This document shows, piece after piece, positions 43,194 to 51,241 of a DNA stretch of 64,000 bases. Origin of the DNA: Variovorax sp. PBS-H4 (GTDB lineage Bacteria; Pseudomonadota; Gammaproteobacteria; Burkholderiales; Burkholderiaceae_C); assembly GCF_901827205.1 (NCBI RefSeq), contig NZ_LR594675.1, forward strand, positions 5,073,501-5,137,500. The letters are read 5' to 3'. Each line of letters begins with the position of its first letter. Position 1 is the first letter of the stretch. A program made the position numbers and the translations under genes. The notes under the pieces were generated by a model. The model did no database searches. It was given only the letters and a program-made list of their open reading frames with translations, and was not told where the DNA came from.

Positions 43194-44309
43194 TTACTTG
43201 CGGGTGAGCTGGCCGTCGCGGCTCATCAGGCAGGCAGCGACGATGTCATCTTCGAGATCGATCTTGAAGCCGCCCTCCTTGGGGAGCACGAGCTTGAGGA
43301 AGTCGAGCACGTTGCGCGCGTAGAGCGAGGAGGCGTCGGCGGCCACGAGGGCGGGCAGGTTGGTCTCGCCCACGAGGGTGACGCCGTGCTTGACGACGGT
43401 GCGCCCGGGCTCGGTCAGGGGGCAGTTGCCGCCTTGGGGGGCGGCGAGGTCGACGACGACGGAGCCGGGCTTCATGGCCTTGACCATGTCCTCGGTGACG
43501 AGCACGGGGGCGGGCCGGCCGGGGATGAGCGCGGTGGTAATGACGACGTCGGCCTGGGCCACGCGCTTGGCGACTTCGGCTTTCTGGCGATCGAGCCAGC
43601 TCTGGGGCATGGGGCGGGCATAGCCGCCGACGCCTTCGGCGGCTTCCTTTTCTTCCTGGGTCTCGTAGGGCACGTCGATGAACTTGGCGCCCAGGGACTC
43701 GACCTGCTCCTTGACGGAGGGGCGCACGTCCGAGGCCTCGATGACGGCACCCAGGCGCTTGGCAGTGGCGATGGCCTGCAGGCCAGCGACGCCGACGCCC
43801 AGGATGACGACGCGCGCGGCCTTGACGGTGCCCGCAGCGGTCATGAGCATGGGAAAGAAGCGCTGGTAGCGGTCGGCGGCGATCATGACGGCCTTGTAGC
43901 CGGCGATGTTGGCCTGGGAAGAGAGCACGTCCATGCTCTGGGCGCGGGTGGTGCGGGGGGCGGCTTCCAGCGCAAAGCCGGTGAGGCCGGCCTCCGCGAG
44001 CCTTTGCAGGCCCTGGGCATCGAAGGGGTTGAGCATGCCCACCACCACGGTGCCAGGCTTCATGAGCGCAGCCTCGGCGTGCGTGGGTGCACGCACCTTC
44101 AGCACGAGCTCGCAGGCAAAGGCGCCAGCGGCATCGGTGATCTCGGCACCGGCACCCTGGTAGGCGGCATCGGTGAGCGACGCAGCAACGCCGGCGCCGG
44201 ACTGCACACGCACCGTGTGCCCCTGCGCGACAAGCTTCTTGGCCGTCTCCGAAGTCACGGCCACTCGGGTTTCGCCGGGCACAGTCTCGGCCGGCACGCC
44301 TATCAGCAT
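43194..44309 (-). CDS. pntAa: NAD(P) transhydrogenase subunit alpha part 1 (NAD-binding part)
   Basis: A 371-residue soluble domain I, related to alanine dehydrogenase. The N-terminal IGVPAETVPGETRVAVT is the family signature. The NAD-binding fold has VVILGVGVAGLQAIATAKRLGA, the QDR-loop equivalent around AADRYQRFFPMLM is present, and VVDLAAPQGGNCPLT follows. It binds NAD(H) and docks on the PntAb/PntB membrane complex. It is the first gene of the operon; its ATG is at 44309. The 104-bp gap upstream separates it from the accessory catabolic cluster on the same strand. Confidence 0.95.
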   Translation of the reverse strand: MLIGVPAETVPGETRVAVTSETAKKLVAQGHTVRVQSGAGVAASLTDAAYQGAGAEITDAAGAFACELVLKVRAPTHAEAALMKPGTVVVGMLNPFDAQGLQRLAEAGLTGFALEAAPRTTRAQSMDVLSSQANIAGYKAVMIAADRYQRFFPMLMTAAGTVKAARVVILGVGVAGLQAIATAKRLGAVIEASDVRPSVKEQVESLGAKFIDVPYETQEEKEAAEGVGGYARPMPQSWLDRQKAEVAKRVAQADVVITTALIPGRPAPVLVTEDMVKAMKPGSVVVDLAAPQGGNCPLTEPGRTVVKHGVTLVGETNLPALVAADASSLYARNVLDFLKLVLPKEGGFKIDLEDDIVAACLMSRDGQLTRK

Positions 44310-44413
44310 GGGGAAGTCTCTCTCGTTGGATCACACGCGGCGATGCATCGCCCGCAGGGCATTGCATCGCTGGCAGAAGGAGCCCACGCCCACGCGGCGG
44401 CGGGCAATGAAGC

Positions 44414-45403
44414 TCAGGCCGTCACGCCGACCTGGTACAGCTCGACGCGCGTGCCGTCGGGATCGGTCACGTAGATGGTCAGGCCGTAGGGCCCGTCATG
44501 CAGGTCCTGCTGGAACTCGACATCCGACTTCTTGAGCTTGTCGCGCAAGGCTCGCACGTCGTTGACCTCGAATGCGATGTGGTCGATCTGACGATGCGAC
44601 GGCGCGCGCCCGGCCACGACGGCCATGCCTTGGTGAAAGGCAGTGAAGGGACGACCGTCCGCAAGCGGCTTCGCCGGCCGAATCGAAAAACCCAGCTGGT
44701 CGACATAGAAGCCGACCGAGCGCGGCACGTCCTGCACCATCAGCAGCATGTGGCCGAAGCCGAGCGTGCGCGGGGCCGCCTTCTCTTCGACCCACGCCCG
44801 CATCTCCTTCGAATCGGAAATTTCGCAGAAGTATTGCTTCCAGACCTTCTTGGCCGTCTGCTCCCACTCGCCGTTGACGCCCGAGATGCAATCGTCGAGC
44901 GCGACCACGTCGTAGTCCCGCAGATAGGCCTCGCGGATGCTGGTCTCCACGCACGCATTGGTGGTAGTGCCCGCCACGAACAGGGTGCGAGTGCCCAGCA
45001 TCTTCAGCATCATCTCCAGCCGCGTCTCGTAGAACGCGCCGAAGCGGTGCTTGCGGATCACATAAGCCGGATTGACTGCAGCGAGCGCCTTGAGCTCCTC
45101 GACGATCTCCTCGTCCCAGCTTCCCGCAAGCGCGGAAACCTGCTTTCGCCGCGAGGTGTGGCCGGCGAGCTTCTTGCGGGCCCGGCTCGCATCGACGGCG
45201 AAGTGTTCCTGCACGGTCCAGATCACCGGAATGCCGGCGGCCTGGCAGCGGGGGATCAGTTCGGCCAGCGTCGGCACGATCGCCGAGAGGCGCTTGGTGT
45301 CGACGCCCGAGATGCCGAGCGTGCCCTTGTCGTGGATGAATGCGTTCTGCAGGTCGATGACCAGCAGGGCCGAGGTGCGGGGATCGAGGTTGTCGAGGGT
45401 CAT
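44414..45403 (-). CDS. fusion of an isochorismatase-type cysteine hydrolase and a VOC-fold domain
   Basis: A 329-residue two-domain protein. Residues 1-200 are an isochorismatase-family hydrolase with Asp17 (VIDLQNAF), Lys118 (IRKHRFGAF) and Cys151 (TTNACVETS), a full triad for amide or carbamoyl cleavage. Residues 214-328 are a vicinal-oxygen-chelate domain with likely metal ligands His218 (GHMLLMV), His275 (IDHIAFEV) and Glu321 (RVELYQ), a His-His-Glu set as in type I extradiol dioxygenases. I do not know this fusion from a characterised pathway. It is the last gene of the nine-gene minus-strand operon, starting directly after the tautomerase stop (TAAATG). Confidence 0.88.
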   Translation of the reverse strand: MTLDNLDPRTSALLVIDLQNAFIHDKGTLGISGVDTKRLSAIVPTLAELIPRCQAAGIPVIWTVQEHFAVDASRARKKLAGHTSRRKQVSALAGSWDEEIVEELKALAAVNPAYVIRKHRFGAFYETRLEMMLKMLGTRTLFVAGTTTNACVETSIREAYLRDYDVVALDDCISGVNGEWEQTAKKVWKQYFCEISDSKEMRAWVEEKAAPRTLGFGHMLLMVQDVPRSVGFYVDQLGFSIRPAKPLADGRPFTAFHQGMAVVAGRAPSHRQIDHIAFEVNDVRALRDKLKKSDVEFQQDLHDGPYGLTIYVTDPDGTRVELYQVGVTA

Positions 45404-45598
45404 TTATTTTTCCTTCATGTCGATGCCGAGCACGCCATTGCGCCCCCAGCTGTCCTTGGGCGTGTCGTGGATCACGACGTGCAGGTGATCGGGCTTGCAG
45501 TCTGCATGGTCGACCATGGCCTGCGTGATGGCCTTGACCAGGTTGCGCTTCTGCTCGACCGTACGGCCTTGCCACATCTCGACGATCACGAATGGCAT
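45404..45598 (-). CDS. 4-oxalocrotonate tautomerase family protein
   Basis: A 64-residue protein starting MPFVIVEMWQGRT, with the catalytic N-terminal proline exposed after Met removal. The length and the pattern RTVEQKRNLVKAITQAMV then HVVIHDTPKDSWG fit 4-OT tautomerases, which shift double bonds in dienol/oxo acids made by ring cleavage. Its next-door neighbour carries a ring-cleavage-like VOC domain, so a shared pathway is reasonable. The gene abuts the upstream one with one base between stop and start. Confidence 0.9.
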   Translation of the reverse strand: MPFVIVEMWQGRTVEQKRNLVKAITQAMVDHADCKPDHLHVVIHDTPKDSWGRNGVLGIDMKEK

Positions 45599-45599
45599 G

Positions 45600-46268
45600 T
45601 CATTTCTCCTTGGGTTGGTTGCTGGCCCATCGGGGCACCGGCGGCGAAAAGCCTGTGACGAAATCGCTGCTGGCCCGGTCTTCTCCGCGCACGAGCCAGA
45701 GCGGACGGGTCGTGTAATTGATGAGCGGCTGCTCCTCCATCGCGACCCAGTTCGCGAGCGCCCGGCCGTCGCGCACGAAGTGGCTCGTCCCCGGCATGTA
45801 GCGAAGGACATAGAGCGGCGACGCCAAGTCCAACGCAGGCAGATCTTCCGCAACCCGTGCGAGGTCCACGCAGGCCAGCGGCCGCGCCGCGGCCACCAGC
45901 ACCACCGCACCCGCCAGCGGCATCGCCGGCCAGTAGCGCCCCTCGCGGCCTTCCTCCACGAAGCGCTGGTAGGCCGCGGCCTCCAGGTACAGCTCGGTGT
46001 CCCACAGGACGATGTCGGGGCCGACCAGCGCTTCCACGCCGTCCACGACCGCGGGGTCCTCGCAGAGGTCCAGCAGCAGCCAGGGATCGACCAGCGGATC
46101 TCCGTGGCGCCAGGGGTTGTGGAGGCCCGACAGCCGCTCCCGCCGCGGGCGCCGCGCACGCTGCGCGAGCTCGAGTGCAGCATCGTTCAGCGCGTCGAGA
46201 CGCTCGCCGAGACTGCGCGCGACAGGCGCGGCACTGCCCCTGATCGGCGTGTCCAGTCCGGTTTCCAT
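45600..46268 (-). CDS. uncharacterised protein, weakly phytanoyl-CoA dioxygenase-like
   Basis: A 222-residue protein beginning METGLDTPIRG. The order LVGPDIVLWDTELYLE, then RYWPAMPLAGAVVLVAAARP, then LYVLRYMPGTSHFVRDG follows the layout of PhyH-type 2-oxoglutarate/iron dioxygenases. However, the HxD iron motif expected after the first block is absent, so it may be a catalytically altered or unrelated relative. No signal peptide or membrane helix. It starts 11 bp after the cyclic amidohydrolase stop, inside the operon. The function is unknown and the family call tentative. Confidence 0.72.
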   Translation of the reverse strand: METGLDTPIRGSAAPVARSLGERLDALNDAALELAQRARRPRRERLSGLHNPWRHGDPLVDPWLLLDLCEDPAVVDGVEALVGPDIVLWDTELYLEAAAYQRFVEEGREGRYWPAMPLAGAVVLVAAARPLACVDLARVAEDLPALDLASPLYVLRYMPGTSHFVRDGRALANWVAMEEQPLINYTTRPLWLVRGEDRASSDFVTGFSPPVPRWASNQPKEK

Positions 46269-46279
46269 GTGGCGCGCCG

Positions 46280-47629
46280 TCAGGCCGGAACGGTGAGGCA
46301 GCGCCCGCGGCCGAAGTGGCTCTCGTCGACCACGCCGTTCTCGTAGAGCACCGCACCGCGGGACACGGTGAGCACCGGCCAGCCCTTGAGCTTCCAGCCT
46401 TCGTAGATGCAGGTGCCTTTGCCGGTGTGCTCGACGGTGCGCTCCTCGTCGAGGTCGACCAGCACCAGGTCGGCATCGAAGCCGACCTCGATGTTGCCCT
46501 TGCGCGGCCAGAGGCCGAAGCGGCGTGCCGGATTGGCGGAGTTGATCTGCACCAGCCGCGACAGCGGCAAGCCGCGCTGGTGCACACCGAAATGCAGCAT
46601 CAACGAGAGTTCCCAGGGGAAGGACACCACGCCCGGCAGTTCGGTCCAGAGGTCTTCGAGCTTCTTCGGCAGGAAGGGCACATGGTCGGTGCCCAGGCTG
46701 TAGACCGAGCCGTTCAGCACGCCGCGCCAAAGGCCCTCCTGCTCTTCCTTGTCGCGCAACGGCGGCGAGATCTTCGCGCGCATGTCCAGGTCACTGTCGT
46801 AGGCGGTGCGCGTCAGGTAATGGGGGCAGGTCTCGACCGTGACATGCACCCCGCGCGCCTGCGCCTCGGCGGCGAGCACGGGGCCCATGCCGACGGAGGT
46901 ATGGACCAGATGCAGCGAACAGCCGGTGCGCTCGGCCAGGAAGATCATGCGGCGGATGGTCTCCACCTCGCAGAAGGCGGGGCGGGATTCGGTATAGGCG
47001 CCCAGGTCCTGCCGGCCCGTCGCCTTGATCTCGTTCTTCAGCCACGAAGCAATCTGCGTGTTCTCGCAGTGCACGTTGATCAGCGCGCCGGGAATCTTCG
47101 ACAGGATGCGCATCGCCGCGTACACCCAGCCGTCGGTCGCGGGAACGATGCCAATCGGGTTGTCCGGCTCGTAGCCGAAGTAGCACTTGAACGAGCGCAC
47201 GCCGGTCTTGGCGACGATCTCGGGGATTTCGGCGATGTGCTCCTCGCGCTGGATGCCGAAGTGGAACCCGAAATCGATCATCGAGTTCTCCTCCCCGACC
47301 GCCTTGCGCTCCTCGTAGAACGGCAGGTAGGAAGGCTTCAGGTTGCGGATGTACAGCAGCGCCGTGGTCACGCCGCCCGATGCTGCGGCCGCCATCTCCG
47401 TGCGCATGTCTTCGGCGTAGGGGTATTTGACCCCGAGGTGGCAGTGCGGGTCGATGACGCCCGGCATCAGCACCCGGCCACCAGCGTCGATCTCGCGATG
47501 ACCCTTGGGCAGGGCGCTGTCGGCGCCCGTCATGATGATCTTTCCGTCCTTCACGGCCACGCCGCCGTGGAACTCCCCGTCATGGCGCACCACTCGCGCG
47601 TTGCGAATCACCAGATCGGCTTGGCTCAT
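46280..47629 (-). CDS. cyclic amidohydrolase (dihydropyrimidinase/hydantoinase/dihydroorotase-like)
   Basis: A 449-residue amidohydrolase-superfamily enzyme. The metal centre is complete: His62 and His64 (DPHCHLG), carboxylated Lys148 (SFKCYFGYE), His187 (NVHCEN), His243 (LVHTS) and Asp315 (GTDHVPF). Such enzymes open cyclic amides or imides (hydantoin, dihydropyrimidine, dihydroorotate, allantoin). Context among deaminase-like enzymes and a carbamoylase-like hydrolase suggests a hydantoin-type ring opening. The ATG at 47629 overlaps the upstream stop (ATGA); a longer frame up to 48454 is a shadow. Confidence 0.92.
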   Translation of the reverse strand: MSQADLVIRNARVVRHDGEFHGGVAVKDGKIIMTGADSALPKGHREIDAGGRVLMPGVIDPHCHLGVKYPYAEDMRTEMAAAASGGVTTALLYIRNLKPSYLPFYEERKAVGEENSMIDFGFHFGIQREEHIAEIPEIVAKTGVRSFKCYFGYEPDNPIGIVPATDGWVYAAMRILSKIPGALINVHCENTQIASWLKNEIKATGRQDLGAYTESRPAFCEVETIRRMIFLAERTGCSLHLVHTSVGMGPVLAAEAQARGVHVTVETCPHYLTRTAYDSDLDMRAKISPPLRDKEEQEGLWRGVLNGSVYSLGTDHVPFLPKKLEDLWTELPGVVSFPWELSLMLHFGVHQRGLPLSRLVQINSANPARRFGLWPRKGNIEVGFDADLVLVDLDEERTVEHTGKGTCIYEGWKLKGWPVLTVSRGAVLYENGVVDESHFGRGRCLTVPA

Positions 47630-48519
47630 TGCTTTCTTTCCTTCAGGATGTTGTCGATGCGGCGGTGCACGCCGCTCCATTGGCTGCGGCCCACCGTAAT
47701 GGGTGCGCGTGCACCGAGGCCGCGCGCCCAGACGAACCTGAGCCCGAGTTCCTGCGCGGCATCGCGGTCGATGCCCCCGGGGGGCGCGGCCAGGTCGACC
47801 AGCAAGGCATGCGGGGGAAGCCTCCGGAGATGCTCGCGCCCGAGCACGCGCGCCGGCACGCTGGTGATGACGATGTCGGTGCCGGGCAGGACGTCCGCCA
47901 GGGCGGACAGCTCGTGCGACTCGGCACCCGCCGCATGCGCAGCGGCGCGCTGCACGGCATTGCGTGCCGCGACGTGGACGCGTGCGCCGAGCGCCAGCAG
48001 CGTGCGCGTGACCAGGGTCCCGATGGTGCCCTGCCCCACCAGGCACACCTTGGCCTTGTGGATGGTGATGTCGGTGTTCTCGATCAGCACCTTGAGCATG
48101 CCCTCGACGATCGCCGGGCCGCGCAGCAGCATCAGGTCCTCGTCCCACTCGTACTCGTGCAGCGTGATGCCGAGGGCCTCGCAGTGCGCCTTGAGCTTGG
48201 GGTCGGCCCAGCCGAGGACGATGTGGCCCGGACGGCGCATGGCGCCGAGCATGGCGGCGTCGGGAATGATGCGCTCGGCGCACTGGGGCGCGAACAGCGC
48301 GCCGTCGGGTGCGATACCGGGGATCGGGAACAGCGCGATGTCGGCGCCTTCCAGCGCCTCGCGCGCGTTGGCGGTGTGGCGCACCCCTTCGATGCCCTGT
48401 TCGGGCCACGGGAAGCCATAGGCCCGCACCTCGGCTCCCGCGGCCACTGCGCAACGCGCGATCTCCTGTTCGCGTCGATCGCCGCCGACGATCGCGATAA
48501 CGGCCTGGTCCCAGTTCAT
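47626..48519 (-). CDS. dipicolinate synthase subunit A (DpaA/SpoVFA)-like NAD(P)-binding protein
   Basis: A 297-residue protein. It follows the DpaA pattern: IVGGDRREQEIAR at the N-terminus, a central ENTDITIHKAKVCLVGQGTI leading into a Rossmann fold (GTLVTRTLLALGARVHVAARN), and LLVDLAAPPGGIDRDAAQEL followed by RAPITVGRSQW near the C-terminus. In Bacillus, DpaA with DpaB oxidises dihydrodipicolinate to dipicolinic acid for spores. No spores are expected here and no DpaB partner is visible, so the substrate must differ. Starts and stops overlap both neighbours by ATGA, showing tight coupling. A generic 2-hydroxyacid-dehydrogenase-like role is the alternative. Confidence 0.82.
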   Translation of the reverse strand: MNWDQAVIAIVGGDRREQEIARCAVAAGAEVRAYGFPWPEQGIEGVRHTANAREALEGADIALFPIPGIAPDGALFAPQCAERIIPDAAMLGAMRRPGHIVLGWADPKLKAHCEALGITLHEYEWDEDLMLLRGPAIVEGMLKVLIENTDITIHKAKVCLVGQGTIGTLVTRTLLALGARVHVAARNAVQRAAAHAAGAESHELSALADVLPGTDIVITSVPARVLGREHLRRLPPHALLVDLAAPPGGIDRDAAQELGLRFVWARGLGARAPITVGRSQWSGVHRRIDNILKERKQ

Positions 48520-49607
48520 GGCTGCTGCCTCACATGTTGTAGAAGTTCATTTCTGGACATTCCCGCGATGCCCATTGCACCGGCGGTGCGACCGCCCTGG
48601 GCATAGTCGATGCCGACCAGCGCCTGCGCCAGCGTAAAGAGCGATCGCGCCACCGGCGTCGCCACGCCGGCGATGGCCGCCAGCTCCAGGAAGGGCAGCA
48701 GGCCATGCCCGAAATCCTCGCGGTAGTAGCGATGCTGGAGCGAGTCGGGGCCCTTGATGCGCCTGTTCGCTTCGCCGCCGGCGATCGCGGCCATGAAGTC
48801 CTGCGTGTCCTCGACGGAGGACTCCACGGTGCCGATGAGCTTCATCTCCTCGATGAGGTTCGGCAGCCGATGACCGAAGGCAGCGGCAACCGCCAGGCGT
48901 TCGTCGTCGAGTGCGCGCATGGTGCGCGAGACGCCGGGAGTCATGGCCTGGACGTAGAAGGTGAAATCGCCCTGCGTCGCCTCGACCCACGCCGCCGCGA
49001 GCACTGCGCCTGGCGGGTGCAGCACCAGGTTGGCATTGGCAAGGGCGGAGGCGAGCACGTCGCCGACCGGCGAAGCGCCGGGAAAGAGCATGCAGGCGGC
49101 GGCCAGCGCCGCATCGCCGCCGGGCAGCGCCGCCGCGCGGACCTGGCGCGCACGCCCGGTGACGGTCACGCCGTCCGCCTGGTATTTGCGCGCCACATAG
49201 GTCAGCGTGGAAAACTCGGCGATCGGCGGCAGGTCGGCACGCACCTCGCGCCACGCGTGGGCGAACTCCAGCGCGCCTCCGGTATGGCCCGGGTTCAGGA
49301 CGACCGGCCGGTTCGCAGGCCAACCCGCGGTTGCCAGGGCGCGCGCGACCGGCGCGTGAGAAAAGGTCGGCAGCGTGACGACCGCGACGTCGGCGCCGTC
49401 AAGGGCCGACTTCAGGTCGGCAGTGATGAGGCGCGGGCGGGCAATGCCCGTGCCCAGCACACCTTCGTACCGCACCCCTTCCAGCGCCTGGAAAGGCGCG
49501 AGCGTTGCGGCGGAGCGGTTCCAAAGAACCACCTCGTGGCCGGCCAGCGTGAGTTCGGCCACGGCGGCGGCGCCACCGGCGCCGCCGCCCAGAATCGAAA
49601 CTTTCAT
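48516..49607 (-). CDS. opine (octopine/nopaline) dehydrogenase family protein
   Basis: A 363-residue NAD(P)-dependent enzyme. The N-terminal SILGGGAGGAAAVAEL is a dinucleotide-binding fingerprint, followed by VVLWNRS. The C-terminal helical domain carries HRYYREDFGHGLLPFLELA, resembling the substrate-binding signature of octopine/nopaline dehydrogenases. These enzymes join or, in reverse, split an amino acid and a 2-oxo acid through an imine. In a catabolic operon with a RidA protein nearby, an oxidative, imine-forming direction is plausible. The ATG at 49607 has GAGG upstream. Confidence 0.87.
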   Translation of the reverse strand: MKVSILGGGAGGAAAVAELTLAGHEVVLWNRSAATLAPFQALEGVRYEGVLGTGIARPRLITADLKSALDGADVAVVTLPTFSHAPVARALATAGWPANRPVVLNPGHTGGALEFAHAWREVRADLPPIAEFSTLTYVARKYQADGVTVTGRARQVRAAALPGGDAALAAACMLFPGASPVGDVLASALANANLVLHPPGAVLAAAWVEATQGDFTFYVQAMTPGVSRTMRALDDERLAVAAAFGHRLPNLIEEMKLIGTVESSVEDTQDFMAAIAGGEANRRIKGPDSLQHRYYREDFGHGLLPFLELAAIAGVATPVARSLFTLAQALVGIDYAQGGRTAGAMGIAGMSRNELLQHVRQQP

Positions 49608-49617
49608 GGTGTGTGCC

Positions 49618-50406
49618 TCAGTGAGCGACCAGGACGCCCTTGGCTTCGAACATCTCCCGCACTTGCCGCACGTGGTGCTGGAAGGCGGGGTTTTCGTGGA
49701 TGCCGCTCCAGCGGCGCGGGCGCGGGATGTCGATGGCCAGATCGAGGTCCACGCGGCCGGGCCGCGGGGACATGACGATGACCCGGTCGGCGAGAAACAC
49801 CGCCTCGTCGATGCCGTGCGTGATGAACAACACCGTGTTGCCCAGCCGCAGCCACATCGACTGCAGGTCCATGATCATCTGCTCGCGCGTCAGCGCATCG
49901 AGCGCGCCGAATGGCTCGTCCATCAGCAGCAGGCCCGGCTCCTGGATCAGGGCGCGGCAGATGGCCACGCGCTGGCGCATGCCGCCCGAGAGCTCGAACG
50001 GGAACTTGTTGTCGAAGCCCGCCAGGCCCACCTGCGCCAGCAGCTCGCGCGCACGGCTCGTGGCGGTGGCCCGGTCCTTGCCCTTGATTTCGATGGGCAG
50101 CAGCACGTTGTCGATGATGCTTCGCCATGGAAGCAGCAGGTCCGACTGGAAGACCACGCCCGCCTTGGGGTGCGGCTTGACGACCTCGTCGCCGTCGATG
50201 CGCAGGCGGCCGGAGGACACCGGGGTCAAGCCCGCCAGCAGCGACAGCAGCGTGCTCTTGCCGCATCCGCTGGGGCCCACGATGGCCACGAAGCTGCCGG
50301 GAGCGATGTCGAGGTCGACCCGATCGAGCGCCTTCACATCGTCGCCGGCGCGCACTTCATAGGTCTTGGAGACACCCTCGATCCGCACGTTGGCTGCATT
50401 GCTCAT
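49618..50406 (-). CDS. ABC ATPase, taurine/nitrate/sulfonate importer type (TauB/SsuB-like)
   Basis: A 262-residue ATP-binding subunit. Walker A GPSGCGKST (44-52), Q-loop VFQSDLLLPW, signature LSGGMRQR, Walker B LLLMDEPF and switch FITHGIDEAVFLADRV are all present. The LLPW after the Q-loop is typical of the TauB/SsuB/NrtD group. It partners the permease and binding protein just upstream. The ATG at 50406 overlaps the permease stop (ATGA). The opine-dehydrogenase-like gene begins 10 bp after its stop. Confidence 0.94.
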   Translation of the reverse strand: MSNAANVRIEGVSKTYEVRAGDDVKALDRVDLDIAPGSFVAIVGPSGCGKSTLLSLLAGLTPVSSGRLRIDGDEVVKPHPKAGVVFQSDLLLPWRSIIDNVLLPIEIKGKDRATATSRARELLAQVGLAGFDNKFPFELSGGMRQRVAICRALIQEPGLLLMDEPFGALDALTREQMIMDLQSMWLRLGNTVLFITHGIDEAVFLADRVIVMSPRPGRVDLDLAIDIPRPRRWSGIHENPAFQHHVRQVREMFEAKGVLVAH

Positions 50407-51227
50407 TTGGCACTTTCGCGTTGATAGGAAACCTTGGACTCGACCAGCGCCAGCACGAAATAGAGCAGCACGCCGAGCAGGGAGATGGTGACGACGGTGG
50501 CGAAATTCAGCGTCGTGTCGAACTGGGAGTTCGCCTGCAACTGGAGATAGCCCAGGCCCCGTTCCGCGGCGATGTACTCGCCGATGATGGCGCCGATGAC
50601 CGCCAGAGAGATGGCCACCTTCAGGCCACCGAAGATGCTCGGCATGGCCGCCGGCAGCCTGACCTTGAAGAAGGTCTGCCATTCCGTCGAGCCCATCGAG
50701 CGGACCATGTTGACCAGGCCCTTGTCGAGCGACTGGAGACCCACCACCGTCGAGATGACGATGGGAAAGAATGAGATCAGGAACGCGAGGCTGATCTTGG
50801 GCCACCAGCCATAGCCGAGGTAGAGCACGAGCAGTGGAGCCAGCGCGATCTTGGGCACCGTCTGCAGCGCCACGAGCAGCGGATAGACGGCGCGCTCGAA
50901 CGCCTTCGAATAGAAGATCGCCAGCGCCAGGGGAATCCCTATCAGCACCCCGGCGAGGAAGCCCGCGAGTACTTCGAGCAGCGTGATGTACGAATGGGCG
51001 GCCAGCAGATCGAAATCCGTCACGATCCGCTTGCCGATCGCAAGCGGCGTCGGCAGCACGAATTCGGACAGGCCCAGCAGCGGGACCGAGAACTGCCAGA
51101 CGAGCAGGATGACCATGGCGAGCAGCACGGAGGCGTAACGCTCCGTGAAGCTGCCGCCGGCGCCTTTCTTCCTGGTCTTGGGCGCGGTGGGCATCGGTAC
51201 GGCTTGGGTGTGATTGAGTTCAGTCAT
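50403..51227 (-). CDS. ABC permease, TauC/SsuC-like
   Basis: A 274-residue permease with about six hydrophobic helices. The EAA loop is present as RSMGSTEWQTFFKVRLPAAMPSIFGGL in split form (residues about 180-206). The N-terminus is basic (PKTRKKGAGGSF) and cytosolic. It sits in order between the binding-protein gene and the ATPase gene, as in tau and ssu loci. The ATG at 51227 lies 14 bp after the binding-protein stop; a longer frame to 51782 is rejected because it would overlap that gene. Confidence 0.93.
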   Translation of the reverse strand: MTELNHTQAVPMPTAPKTRKKGAGGSFTERYASVLLAMVILLVWQFSVPLLGLSEFVLPTPLAIGKRIVTDFDLLAAHSYITLLEVLAGFLAGVLIGIPLALAIFYSKAFERAVYPLLVALQTVPKIALAPLLVLYLGYGWWPKISLAFLISFFPIVISTVVGLQSLDKGLVNMVRSMGSTEWQTFFKVRLPAAMPSIFGGLKVAISLAVIGAIIGEYIAAERGLGYLQLQANSQFDTTLNFATVVTISLLGVLLYFVLALVESKVSYQRESAK

Positions 51228-51241
51228 GCGTCGGGCTTTTC

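Noticed and set aside
43168..43194. split pntA as a frameshifted gene
   Set aside because: Separate PntAa and PntAb genes with a 25-bp gap are the normal arrangement in many proteobacteria.
47626..48519. sporulation function implied by DpaA similarity
   Set aside because: No DpaB or spore genes are visible and the lineage does not sporulate; only the enzyme fold is inferred.
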